This document shows positions 44,531-56,261 of a stretch of DNA of 64,000 nt, piece after piece. Source of the stretch: Excoecaria cochinchinensis. Its lineage: Eukaryota; Streptophyta; Magnoliopsida; Malpighiales; Euphorbiaceae. How positions within the stretch are numbered: position 1 is the stretch's first letter; each line of letters begins with the position of its first letter. A program made the position numbers and the translations under genes. The notes under the pieces were generated by a model. The model was not told the DNA's origin and did not search any database. It saw only the letters and a list, made by a program, of their open reading frames with translations. The stretch is taken from NCBI GenBank assembly GCA_947683425.1, contig CANTUQ010000055.1, forward strand, positions 4,266,001 to 4,330,000, in the 5' to 3' direction.

Positions 44531-46764
44531 TGTAAGCACCATGTCCCGAGGCGGTCCATATCAGAGATTACCCGATGAAGAAATCGATGCCCGAGTCTGA
44601 ATGAATGGTTGAGATTCGAAGATTTTGGCCCTGTAGATTCACGAGAAATGTGGGTTTTTTATTCATGGCAATGAGAAAAAGAAAATTGGGAGCTTTGGGG
44701 TAAAAAAGGGAATTTTCCTCCACCGGCGGCAAGCCCGTCGCTGCCTGGGGAGCCCGTCTCTCGTTATAAGGGACGGCCCATTGGTGAGATGAGGGACGGA
44801 CATGTGCCCTTGCACAGATGCCCGTCTGTGAGCCTCCAACGCCCGTCAGTGGAATCCTGTTTCGTCGGTGGCTTAGACGCCCGTCGGTTGAATCCTGTTT
44901 CCAACTGGAAATAGGATTTAACCAACGCCCGTCGGTGGCTTTCCAACGGCCGTCGGTCATTCAAAAACTATAAAAAGCTTTTCTTCACCTGTTTTTGGGG
45001 TTGGACAAATCTGGCTATTTCCTACCTAAAAAGCCCATTTTCTAGCACTCTTCTCATCTCTCAAAATTTCTCTTTTCACTAGTATTTGATTTGGGGAATC
45101 AAATTAATTCAAGGAAGCTAAAATCGATTAGTTTCAACTAAATTTGATTCCAATAGTTGACCATTTTTGTAAAAATCAAGAAGAAAAAAATCTAAACTTT
45201 ATTTTCTTTGTTTTCACCCATTTCTCACGAAACGTGTGGGGTTCAAATCTTCAGAAAATCCATCCTAAAAGGTAAATCTGAGGGTAATTATTCTGGGCAT
45301 ATATTTCATTTAGCTTATTTTTTATTATTTGCATTTATTTTTGAATTTTGAGGTGGAAAAATTACTTTGTTTGAGAAAAAGTTGGTTTTTGCTGTCCTTT
45401 TAAGGAACAGTAGTGACCGACGGGCGATAAGGCCACCGACGCCCGTCTCTCGGTTGAGCGACGGCACGTAAATGATGCCGTTATTGCCCGCCGATCACTA
45501 TTGTTGAGCCCGTCTCTCAGTTGGGCGACGGTATGTAGCCCGTCGGTCGCCCCTAGAGATGCCCGTCGGTCAGTCAAGTAAGGCCGTCCCTGGTTTCTGT
45601 CTACAGTTTTCCAAGTTTTCTTACTTCTTTTATTATTTATTCTTCTTTATTATTTATTTCTCTTATTTTTCAAATATTTTCTCTTCTTTTTTGTCGATAG
45701 TTTTTTATTATCTCAGCTTTGAGTTTTAATTTATATTATATTTATCCATGCTTTGATTTTATTAATATTAATATTTATTGATTTATCTTGTGAGATTTTG
45801 TTTATTCCTTGAATGCTTTGAGCTTGAGGGGAGATTTGCCATGCTGGGAGGACTTCGTTTGGTTTAATCCCTCATCCCTTGTTTATTTGTTCATTTATTT
45901 ATTTATTTATTCATTTATTTGATTATTTAATATTTATTTATTTATTCATTATTCTATGTACGTGATAAATTGTTTTATCCCGCGTTAAATAAAAATAGAC
46001 TAATGTTTTATAGTAATTAATATTGAGTTTCTTTTATAAATTCAAGGACCCAATGTCCTATTTTCCATCCAATGAAAACATCACAATAAAGATCATTTTC
46101 ATAATAAATGCATGAGGGACCAAAGTCCTTAAAGTAAATGAATTCCTCGATTTATGTATGTATTGCATTTTTACAAATGGGAGTTGTATTCCGCTCCTAG
46201 TGTTATTGTACTTTATTTTTTATGTAGCCATTCTCGTTTTATTTTATTTATTTATTAAAGCTTTAACATGAATACTTGCGTCTTTAATTGCATTATGTGG
46301 AGAGAGAGCAAACTAATAAACTCAAAACTTAATCGTAAAATTAATCAAGGTAAAAATAGATGAGAAGTCCCGTACCCAACTCTGGTCTTTGGGCTCAACG
46401 AGGCGAGAGGTCTTTCCGATCACTCATTGGAACCTCCAAGACACCTTTTGTGTCCCATTTAAAAACTTAAATAATAATCCTAGGCTCCATAGGGTTAGAG
46501 GGTCATTCTCAATGTTCTATTAGGACGATTGCCTCCAAGACCCCTTTGGCTTGCCCAAAATGGATATATGCGCTGTCTTAGGCTCTCCGAGGCGAGAGGA
46601 ACTTTCCCAGTGTTTTATTGGGTGGCGACTCCATGAAACCTCCTTGTTGCCCAAAATAGATGCACTTGCAATTCGTTGCAAGATGTCAACGGACCCCCAA
46701 TTTGCCCGATTGCCCTAAAGCGGGCGGTCAAAAGGGCTCTACGCGGGGCCCGGCGCGCGTCACA
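44531..46764 (+). repeat. TatA 3' LTR
   Basis: It starts TGTAAGCACC and ends GCGTCACA. The TATA box is at 44969-44976 and the primer-site look-alike GTGGCGACTCC at 46622-46632. One deletion of about 35 bases lies in the palindrome block near 44862 relative to the 5' LTR. Confidence 0.93.
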
Positions 46765-48567
46765 AGAATCCATTCAGCCAAGCCTATTTAAATTCATTCT
46801 GTTTGTTTTTCAATCTTTTAACCATTCCATCACGCATTACACAAGTTATACACATTATAATCATCGTTTATATGCCATAAAAGCCATATACACAATATAT
46901 TTTCCTTAGGTTTCCATTCGGCCTACATGTGGGTTTTCATACCATAATGCTTCAATTTATTCTAAACATGTTTATACACTTATTTAAGTCCACTAATCAT
47001 ATTTTTCAACTTTGATCAAATTAAACATGTCTTAATCACAAGTTCACACTTAAACATAACCTAAAACTCATACATAATCAATGGAAAAAGAAGGATATTG
47101 TATCCACTAACCTTATTTCCTTGCTTTCCATGCTTAGAGCTTCCTTTTCCATGTATTAATCCTTTGAAACACCTTCCACCATAAAAATTCCTAAAGTGGC
47201 TGAATTTACAAGGATACAAAACCTTCATTTCCTTTTCTTCTAAATTCAATATAACATCATAAACATACTCCCCATACCTTAAATTCTATATGTGAAACTT
47301 TAATTTAAATTATGGAACCTTAAATCACTTACCTCAATTTTGACACATAACCTTTGTCACTAACTTTCTCCAACTTATTTCATTTCAAATGAGCTTTAAT
47401 AACCACTACTATGTTGTAGAGAGGTTGAACTTTGATTAGGAGGCTTAGATTTATTTAGGACATCAAATTTGGTAGGATTTAGTGAGAGAAAATGGAAGAA
47501 AATGAAGAAATACCACATGGTTTGGGAGAGATGAAGAAAACATGAGAGATCTCTATAATTCTCTGATATTTCAACTATTTATAGCATTCCTATATGGGCC
47601 AATCAATTGGGCCAAACCAAAAGCCCATTTACGTTAATAAGCCCATTTCCCAACCCAAAATAATTTCTCTTACTTTCCAAGATCAATTTCACTCAAAATA
47701 AATTCCATAGTTCTTAAAATATATAATTTAGCCTCCGCAGAAAATTTTAGCTCAATCGGAGAACGTTTCCCGATACGATAATTTCTTATCAGTCCGATAA
47801 CTCAATTTTCTGTCTCACCGTAAAATTTATTTATCACTACTATTTAATTTTTCATAATATTTTAAGAAAATGCATGCTTTCAGATAATTTTTCTGAAAAT
47901 CACAGGTCTATTGAGAGTCCGATTAAACCTTGATCAAACTAGTCAAACCAAAGTCAACTGGTCCAACCTGTCCGATTCACTGGTTGAACCAATTTGATTA
48001 ACTTTTCATTCTTGGTTCACTTTTCATCCTTAACATCATTTTCACTCTTAATAGCCCATTTGACCTTGGCTTCATCTCAATAAGGGTCCTTATCCGGTCC
48101 GGTTCAATTAAACCAGTTCGATTCACCCATTTTTCAATGTCACTATAAAATTAATTTTTCGCTACCAAACTGTTTTATACACTATTCTGAGTCTATTTAT
48201 GCCTTCAGATAACTTTTCAGAGGTTATTTACTATCTTTAAAGTCTCGGTCAAACTAGTTACTATTTGAATCAAACTAGAGGCTTTACTTCAGTTTGACTT
48301 TTGGGGACCTATTTGACCTCATTTTCACTCCAAATTCTACCACCAGACTCCTTATAACCTGTACTTTCACATAATCCAATAAATTACTTTCCACTTCTTG
48401 GGTTCCCGGGAGGTCACCCATTAGGGGGTTTCCCTGCCTTGAGTACGTTTAACCTTTCTTCTTTAATGTCTTTTTGGATCCAATTACTGATATTTCCGTC
48501 TAAAATTTACACTACATGCTCTATAAATTTTACTGATCACTAATGACCCGGTATTCGGGCCATTACA
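46765..48567 (-). repeat. L0 LTR copy A, proximal part
   Basis: It is continuous with 1-670 when TatA is removed, and similar to 60177-61825. Read on the minus strand it starts TGTAATGGCCCG at 48567 and follows a purine tract. An inverted repeat GACCCG/CGGGCC lies at 48545-48561 and is perfect in copy B. No gene is seen. The uninterrupted site where the Athila-like element entered copy B is visible near 46907-46918. Confidence 0.82.
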
Positions 48568-48585
48568 ATTCTCCCCCACTTATTA
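48568..48585 (-). other. Polypurine tract of L0
   Basis: On the minus strand TAATAAGTGGGGGAGAAT directly precedes the LTR. The preceding AAATTTCGAGG context is common at the 3' ends of plant Ty3/gypsy elements. Confidence 0.8.
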
Positions 48586-48847
48586 AAAATTTTGACCTCG
48601 AAATTTTCTTATGTATCACAATCGTTGTTCACAACTACAACATTGTATGGATATCCAGTTCAGGAGATTCATTTACTTTCATCATCCATCATACTTTACA
48701 TTCACTTACAATCCCATGAACCTATGAAATACTTATGTCTCCGTGGATACCCTTACTCACTTCTATCATCAATACCTATTCATACCATGTATACGTATCA
48801 TTTCGTCCTCATTACACTATCTCCGATTTTAGGACCGCCTAAACTTT
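48586..48847 (-). mobile_element. L0 internal domain, only about 0.26 kb
   Basis: It lies between the tRNA-iMet-like primer site and the purine tract on the minus strand. It has no coding capacity beyond a vestige of the usual element end. A truncated second copy is at 61843-62046. The element is therefore non-autonomous, TRIM-like in internal size but with very long LTRs. Confidence 0.65.
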
Positions 48848-48860
48848 TGCTCTGATAGCA
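48848..48860 (-). other. Primer binding site of L0 (tRNA-iMet-like)
   Basis: On the minus strand TTGCTATCAGAGC has one mismatch to TGGTATCAGAGC over 12 positions. It follows an LTR end of the type GGGTGTTAGA (about 48869-48878), where the usual terminal CA has changed. Confidence 0.7.
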
Positions 48861-48869
48861 AAATAAATC

Positions 48870-51654
48870 TAACACCCTTATACCAGAAATGACACGGATA
48901 CCGGATGTCAAAGTACTGAACTGATAGCCACTACAATGCACTCAATGATTCTGTATATTTTTTTTTTTACTTTTTCCCTAATTAACACTATTTTTTATTA
49001 TTACTAACATAGTTATCACTCCTACCCTTTATTTTAACAATTCCTTGTCAACTATTCAATATTACAAATTTAACATAAATCTTAACAATCATCTAATCCA
49101 CATTTTATATCATAGTAGTTCTTGCAGTTTTACCATTAATACATAGATTTTTTTCTAATTTCGTTTACTTATATAACTAACATTATAATGGATCCATTAA
49201 TTTCTTTTTATTTAACGCTTCCTAATATTCACTCTAACATTTATCACTATTACCTTTAAATCTATATTTTCCATTATACTTAATTAGATACTTTTAACAC
49301 TCCAATAGCAACCTACACAATTAGTTTATCAATCCTTTATAACTTTTCATTAGGTAATCTTATACTATAGCTTAGTTCATTAAAGCCTCTTTTTAAAAGT
49401 CTTACTATAATAATTAACAATTTTGTCGCCTGCAATTACCACAATTTCAATTTTACCTTTCTATTTCACTTTACTAAAATTTATCATTATTATTTACATT
49501 GTCAGTTTATTAATTTCGGTGTCATTCCCTAGTTTATAAACGTATATACAAATAAATATTTTCATCACTTCACTTATGAGTCAATTTCCCCAGTTAATGT
49601 GGTAGTGTTTTCAATTAATAGTCCGTCCTTTATTTAATGTAATATCTGATCTCTATATTAACACTATTCAAACAATTTACCTTTATTTTACTTACTTCCA
49701 CTTATTCACATTAGTGTCACTAATTCACATTTTTGCCCTTGCTTAAGTTTCATTTACAATTCTATCACTTTATGAATCAAATTAAATTACACGCACATGT
49801 CTAATTATACCTTAAATCAATTTAAAACCATTATTTAATTAATAATTAATTGCACTACAATATTTTGATTTCATTGATTATTTAATCACTAATTATCAAA
49901 TGTGCAATTAATATCGGTGTCAACTATTAGTTACACTGTAATATCTGAATTAGTCCTACTATTATAAATTTACGATTTGGTTCCTAAATTTTATATTAAT
50001 ATACCATCTTACCCTTAATTGTCTCATATTATAAAAATGCCACTTTGTAATTCCATTATTTCATTGATTCATTATTTAACATTCACTTTGTCATTTAGCC
50101 CTTACCATAACATTTTAATTTAAATTACACTTTAGTCCTTGTTTTACCTTAAATTCTAATTTTGCCACTTCGATTCACAATAATTACAATTAGGCCACAA
50201 ATTAATCTTAATTTTACTTTTGATTTCTTATTATTATATTCTTATTAAATCATTAATCAGATTTAGCCATTAAATTTATCAATTTAATTACATAATCACT
50301 CATTAAATCATATTATTCACTATCTACATTTTAATTCTTTAATTAAACTTATTATTTCATTAATTACATTTAAGTCCTTAATCTTTTTCCTTAATTTTCA
50401 ATTATGTCCACATCTTTTCCATTTATTCCATCTATGCCCCCACTTTTGCAATAATTCCATCTATGTCCCTTCTTTTCAATAATTCCATTTATGTCCTCAT
50501 TTTCCACTTAATTACCATTATACCCTTAATTATACATAATTTACAATTTTAACATTTCTTATTCTTATTTACCACTTTTACCCTTTTTAATTATGCTTAA
50601 TCACAAATTTACCCTTTATTACACTTAATTTCCATTTTTAACCTTATAAATTTACCAAATTACGTTTAGGTCCCTAATTTGCCACTTTTACACTAAATTA
50701 CCATTTCAACCTCATATTTTGTCCAAAGTACAAAATTACCCTTATCATTAAACTTTTTACCTAATTTTACCACTTTTTACCTAATTAATGTCAATTTACC
50801 ATTTTACCCCTAAACTTTCTATTAATTGCAAATTAGTTCCATTTTCACTCATTTTCTTATTTATCAATATTTTAATCAATTTTATCACTTAATTACCATT
50901 TTCACTTAATTACCATTATGCCCCCAGTATACACCCAGTAGAAATTTTACTGACTAGATATGCGGGACGTTGACCCCATAGATACACAACACCATGAAAT
51001 GATCCTAATAGGACCATTTCTCACTGCACTGCACTACACTGATCACTTTATTCACTATACACTGTGACAGGCCGTCAATGGCTTATTAATAGCAAGCCGC
51101 CATTACACGTACTAAGGTGTGTAATCCCTATGGCTAGCCAATTATATTCTCGACTAGATTTCACTACCCGACAACTACTAAGGGTAAATATCATCATAAG
51201 TTCACTTGAATTACACATTTTGCCAATATACATATTTTGGTATACACATCATTATCACTTATAGTTTTGCATACACACTCATTTATCATCTCTTAGCCAT
51301 TTTATGCATTTATATGCCATTAGATACCAACATACACATTAAGAATAGTATGTATACCATTTGGCCCAGGTTATTAATTTTCATTAAGTCTACTTTAATT
51401 CCATTTAGCCACTCAATCATCTAGATTACATGTCATATGTGCCATAAACACCATTTATATGCCTTATTACACAACATACTTCATTATATCCTTTAATAAT
51501 CCATTCGGCCAAGACTATTTAAATTTATTATGTTGGTTTTTCAATCTTTTTACCATTCTATCTTGCATTACACAAGTTATACAAATTATAATCATCATTT
51601 ATATGCCATAAAAGCCATATATACAATATGTTTTCCTTAGGTTTCCATTCGGCC
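48870..51654 (-). repeat. L0 LTR copy B, part left of the Athila-like insertion
   Basis: 51070-51654 is similar to 235-670 and 46770-46918. The part 48870-51060 has no partner in the window. It is very AT-rich, with many variants of the phrases TTTACC and CATTTTTACCC, and no gene is supported. It may be the rest of a long LTR, or part of it may be a later insertion. Confidence 0.65.
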
Positions 51655-53376
51655 TGATAGGAGCTTAGTTAATGTATAATTAAGTATATGTTTTGTATGA
51701 GATTATGATATTAATTATGCCATTATGTGTGTAATTGATGTTATAATTGTTTAGTTTAAGTGGATATGTGTTAGTGGTGAGTTTGTTGTGTTACAGGTCT
51801 ATTTAGCTGTAAAATTGAGCAAACAAGCTTTGATGGGAGAAGAAGCAGAGTTATGGGACAGTGGAGCACGAAAAGAACAGAGCAAAAGGAAGAGGATCCG
51901 ACTCGGATGGCCAAGCACGAGTAGGACAGAGGAAAGGAAAGAAGAAGAAAGAAAGAAGAAGAAAAGGGAAAAGGAAGTAAGCATCCGAGTGGAGCATCCG
52001 AGTAGGACAATTCATCCGACTAGGATGGACAAGCACGGGTCGGATGGGTATAGCAGAACGAAGAAGAAGCAAGGAAGTGGGAGAAGGAGAGCACGACTAG
52101 GATATGGAATCCGACTAGGACAGGAGAGCGAAGACACGCCGTGATGGGAGATAACGTCACGTGAGAGGCCAAAGAAGAAAGGAAAGAAAGGAAAGGGAAG
52201 AGAAAGAGAAGGGGAGAAGATACGCCGTGAGCGCCAGTCACGCCACATGCGAAGAAGAATCACGCCGTGATGGGGAGTCACGCGACGTGACTGGCTAGAG
52301 AGGGAAAAGAAAACCGAAGAGAGGAAAGAAGGAAGAATTGGGCAAGCGCGTTCTGTCGCGATCGCGACACCGTTGTGAGCGCGACAGAGGCAACCGTTGG
52401 ACGGTTTTCAGCCAAAAGTCACTTGGAAAATCACCTTCTTTCACCCAAAGTTTGTAACCATTCTCAAGGGTCATTTCAAGAGACACAAGCTTTCAATTAT
52501 TTTCTATAAATATGTAGTTTAACTGTAGTTTTAATATACAATAGATGACAAGATGAATTTTTAGTTAAGTAATTTTCTGTATTTTAGTAAAATAGTTTTC
52601 TTTTCTTTAGTTAATTTTTCTTAATTAGTTTCATGTTTTGAAGAAGAAGATCAAGGAGGAGAAAATTTATTTCAAGAGATTGAGAAAAGGGTTGAAGAAC
52701 TTCTATCTTGTTCTCTTATTTTTAAATCTTCTCCACTATTTTTATGATTATTATTTTAATGAACTTGCATATTATAATTCTTTCTATTTCTATCTACTTT
52801 CATAATCTTTCATTGTAGATTCTCTATTAATATCTTTTGCATGATTTTTACAAGTTAAAGTAATTCGAGAGTTTGCTTTATCCGACATTTAATAGAGATT
52901 CATTATCAAGGTATATTTGAGAGATTGGTATATTGAGATAATTGCTATAGGTTAGTGTTTATTCTTAAAATATGTAATTAGAAACCTCTAATTCATTAAT
53001 GAAAATTGTGAGTTAGAATTTTAATTATATGTTTTAGGCATTTTAATTCATGTCGAGAGAGTGAGTTAAAAGTTTATTCTAACTTGGCTTGCAAGAAAAG
53101 ATGAAAGATGTTAATCTAAATGATGGAATCAAGTTCATTGTTTTTAATTCTTCATGATTTATTTTATCTTCTTTTGACTATCATTAACTAGGTTTAATTA
53201 GTTTAAATGTTAGATTAGATTAAAACCAACTCTACCATTAATTAATCATTGTAAACAAGATTAAAATCAATTAGTAATAGTGTGTAAAGACGTTCCCTGT
53301 GAGATCGATATCTAAAGTACTATTGCGGTACACCGTATACTTGCGGTATGTTGCATCATTAGAAAAATGCACAACA
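51655..53376 (+). repeat. Athila-like 5' LTR
   Basis: It contains a GA-rich stretch (51840-52340) with CACG...CGTG dyads (52135, 52261, 52279), a TCGCGATCGCGA palindrome (52357-52368) and a TATA box. The 118-codon frame at 51788-52144 recurs in the 3' LTR because the LTRs are duplicates. It is highly charged low-complexity sequence and I do not call it a gene. Confidence 0.95.
52505..52512 (+). promoter_or_regulatory. TATA box of Athila-like 5' LTR
   Basis: TATAAATA; the copy in the 3' LTR is at 59300-59307. Plausible U3 promoter. Confidence 0.5.
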
Positions 53377-53382
53377 AGTTTT

Positions 53383-53400
53383 TGGCGCCGTTGCCGGGGA
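53383..53400 (+). other. Primer binding site (tRNA-Asp) of Athila-like element
   Basis: TGGCGCCGTTGCCGGGGA, six bases after the LTR end, is complementary to the 3' end of plant tRNA-Asp. This is diagnostic of the Athila lineage. Confidence 0.95.
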
Positions 53401-53475
53401 AAAGTTGTTTTGCCATTATAAACATTGATTTATGATTTTGGATTACAATATTTTGTTTTGTTTTAATTTGTATGT

Positions 53476-54888
53476 GTGTTTAAATTAATTTTGTGTGTTG
53501 TTTTTACAGGATTTGAGAAGTTCATGCCTAGTACAAGGAGTTCTTTAGAAGAGCTTGAGCCTTTAAATCCTGAAATTGAGAGGTTTTTATTAAGTAACCG
53601 GAAGTCAAATAAAAAGAAGAACAAAAATAGGAGATCAATTGTCATGGCTGAAGAAAATCCACCAAGATTGATGGACTTTGCCACACCTGCTTTGAGTGGT
53701 GCTCAACAAGGAGTGGTAAGACCAACGGTAAATGCCAATCAATTTGAAATTAAGCCTTCATTGTTACAAATGATTCAAAATAGTATACAATTTTATGGTT
53801 TGGCAAATGAGGATCCAAATGCTCATTTGGCAAATTTTCTTGAGATTTGTGATACCTTTAAGATAAATGGGGTTTCAAATGATGCAATCAAGCTTAGGCT
53901 TTTTCCATTCACATTGAAGGATAAAGCAAAAGCTTGGTTGAATTCTCTAACAAGGGGTTCTATAACTACTTGGGACCAATTGGCCCAAGCATTTTTATCA
54001 AAATATTTTCCATTAGCCAAAACTGCAAAAATCATAAAAGATATTACTACATTTGTTCAAAATGAAAATGAATCATTATATGAGGCTTGGGAAAGATTTA
54101 AAGAATTGCAAAGAATGTGTCCACACCATAACTTGCCAAGAGAGTTGTTGATGCAAACATTCTATAATGGTGTAAATCCAACTACAAGAGGTACTATTGA
54201 TGCTGCTGCCGGTGGATCTTTAATGAGAAAAACAATTGATGCAGCATATGAGCTTTTGGAAGAGATGGCAATGAATAACTGTATGTGGCCTCCTGAAAGA
54301 GTAAGGGAGTATAATAATTCTAATGTTAGGGGGGTACATTCAGTAGATTCTATGGTTGCATTACAAGCTCAAGTTGAGGCTTTAACTCATAGAGTTAATA
54401 GTCTAGGCATGGGAGGTAATGTATCAAATGCTTGCAATGTGTGTGGTGAAAATGGGCATGTTAGTGGCAACTGCACTTTAGGCATAGCTAATAAAGAGCA
54501 AGTTAATTTTCTTCAAAGCCAAGGACGTGGAAATCCTTATTCTAATACTTATAATCCTGGTTGGAGAAATCATCCTAACCTTTCATGGGGAAATAACAAT
54601 AATAACCAAAATAGAGGAGTAGGATATCAACAACCACAAGATAGGTTTGGGGCCTTTGAAGGTAAAATTGATAAGTTTATTGAGGAAATTAATTATAAGA
54701 TGCATTCTCAAGATGAAAGCCAAAAGAAACTTGAGGCAAAAATTGATCAAATCACTAAAAATCATGCAGCCTCTATTCATAATCTTGAGGTTCAAATAGG
54801 CCAACTTGCTAATTCTTTACCTTCAAGAAATCTAGGATGTCTTCCAAGCAATACTGAGGAGAATCCTAGGGAGCATATTAAGCCATGA
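53476..54888 (+). CDS. gag: Athila-like Gag
   Basis: 470 codons from the first ATG; the second ATG at 53524 (MPSTRSS) follows a TTTTTACAG splice-like site and may be the real start. MDFATPALSGAQQGVVRP is typical of Athila Gag. The retrotransposon gag core spans about residues 75-260 (LRLFPFTLKDKAKAWLNSL; LYEAWERFKELQRMCPHH). The zinc knuckle is C320-X2-C-X4-H-X4-C333 (CNVCGENGHVSGNC). A coiled region (residues about 390-450) ends in LEVQIGQLANSLPSR. The frame stops where full Athila polyproteins go on to protease. The frame looks intact, so a particle protein could still be made. Confidence 0.93.
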   Translation: MFKLILCVVFTGFEKFMPSTRSSLEELEPLNPEIERFLLSNRKSNKKKNKNRRSIVMAEENPPRLMDFATPALSGAQQGVVRPTVNANQFEIKPSLLQMIQNSIQFYGLANEDPNAHLANFLEICDTFKINGVSNDAIKLRLFPFTLKDKAKAWLNSLTRGSITTWDQLAQAFLSKYFPLAKTAKIIKDITTFVQNENESLYEAWERFKELQRMCPHHNLPRELLMQTFYNGVNPTTRGTIDAAAGGSLMRKTIDAAYELLEEMAMNNCMWPPERVREYNNSNVRGVHSVDSMVALQAQVEALTHRVNSLGMGGNVSNACNVCGENGHVSGNCTLGIANKEQVNFLQSQGRGNPYSNTYNPGWRNHPNLSWGNNNNNQNRGVGYQQPQDRFGAFEGKIDKFIEEINYKMHSQDESQKKLEAKIDQITKNHAASIHNLEVQIGQLANSLPSRNLGCLPSNTEENPREHIKP

Positions 54889-56261
54889 TATATCTAGTTC
54901 TTTTATTTAGGTTACTTAGTTTATTTTATTCTTATTTATGTTTTGTTCTTTGTTTTCAATTTGTTTATATATTTTATTTTATAAATTTTCATGTTACTCA
55001 CACATTTATTTTTATTTTACAGCTAATTTAGTAAGTTTAGAGTTGTTCAATTATAAAAATTTTAATTACAAAATATTTAAAAAATAAAAAAATAAAAATT
55101 TTTTTTCAGACGTTGGCTTCTGTCGCGATCGCGGCAAGTATCGCGATCGCGACAGAAGGCATTGATCGCAAATGCAAATAAGTTTTCTGCAGGGCTCACG
55201 ACGTGATGAAGCTTCACGTAACGTGAGGGGCTGAGGCGAGGGACTTCGCCCAGGTAAGGCCGAAGCGTCACGAGGCGTGACGTTGCCTCACGCCGTGACT
55301 CTCTAAAGATTTCGTCTGAAGATTTCGCTTGAAGCTTTTCTCAGGTAAGTGAAGCGTCACGAGTCGTGACTTTACCTCACGCCGTGACACCGTGATTCTC
55401 CATCAGGTATGTTTTAAATTTTTTTCTTTTCTTTTCTTTTATTTTCTTATTTCACTTATTGTTTTTATATTATTTGGTTTTGTTTTGCTTTATTTTCTGC
55501 TTTAGATGATTAAATTTCAATTACATTAACTTAATTTAACCATTTAGGAATTAAAACACATTAAAAGCGGGAACTTAAAATTTTAAAACCCTAAAAGTCG
55601 TGACCCTTCATTTTCTTCCCTTTCTATTTCATTTCACTGTTTTTTTTTTTTTTCTTTCCTTAACTCAGGTCACGACTTAAAAGACCCTCATTAGCCACTT
55701 TTTCTTCTTCGTTTCCTCATTTCACCAAGAAATTTCGAACTCTTCAATCCTCTGTTTTCATTTCGTTCTTCTAGTTTTACATTCCAGCATTGTATCTCTA
55801 TTTCATTTCTTCTCTTTTCTTCAATAATCTAGGGATTACGAGATATTCAGGTTTGTTAATTTCTTTTCATTCTTCTTTGTTTCATTTTCATTTTTCTTTT
55901 CTTCTTTACCTAGCACATTATATTTCGGCATTTTTCTTCAATAACAAAGTTAAATTTCGTTTGTAGTTTCTTATCTGTACTATTTCTTTTTCTTCTGTCC
56001 ACTATTTTCTTTTTGTGCTTTTGGATTTGTTGGTTTATTTCATTGTATTAGAGATCTGTATTTGGTTCTTTCATTTTCATTTACTTTGTTTTTTTTTTTC
56101 TTGAGTTCGGCAGTTTGTACTTAGTTCTTTTTATTTCATTTTCATTATTCTTAGTTCTTTCTGTATTTCGTTTCTTGGTTTTCTTCATCTGTGTTTCTTT
56201 CTTTGTTAGAAGTTCCAGTTTACTCTCTGTCTTCTTTCATTCCTTGATTCACTAAGCAAAA
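54889..56261 (+). other. Noncoding interval where Athila pol would be
   Basis: No RT, RNase H or integrase motif in any frame. It holds an AT-rich start, a TCGCGATCGCGA palindrome region (55121-55166), a block of CACG...CGTG dyads (55197-55386), then a pyrimidine-rich stretch (55400-56250). Confidence 0.75.
55197..55386 (+). repeat. CACG...CGTG dyad cluster in Athila-like internal region
   Basis: CACG-N3-CGTG at 55215, 55269 and 55358, and CACG-N1-CGTG at 55197, 55289 and 55378. This is the same core as the Tekay-like LTR array, in an unrelated element and outside its LTR. Confidence 0.8.

Noticed and set aside
46765..51650. Host genes between TatA and the Athila-like element
   Set aside because: No frame of useful length or with a recognisable domain on either strand; the sequence is explained by L0 LTRs and AT-rich repeats.
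51788..52144. 118-codon frame present twice (also 58600-58956)
   Set aside because: It lies in both LTRs of the same element, so the repetition is not evidence of selection; the sequence is GA-rich and low-complexity.
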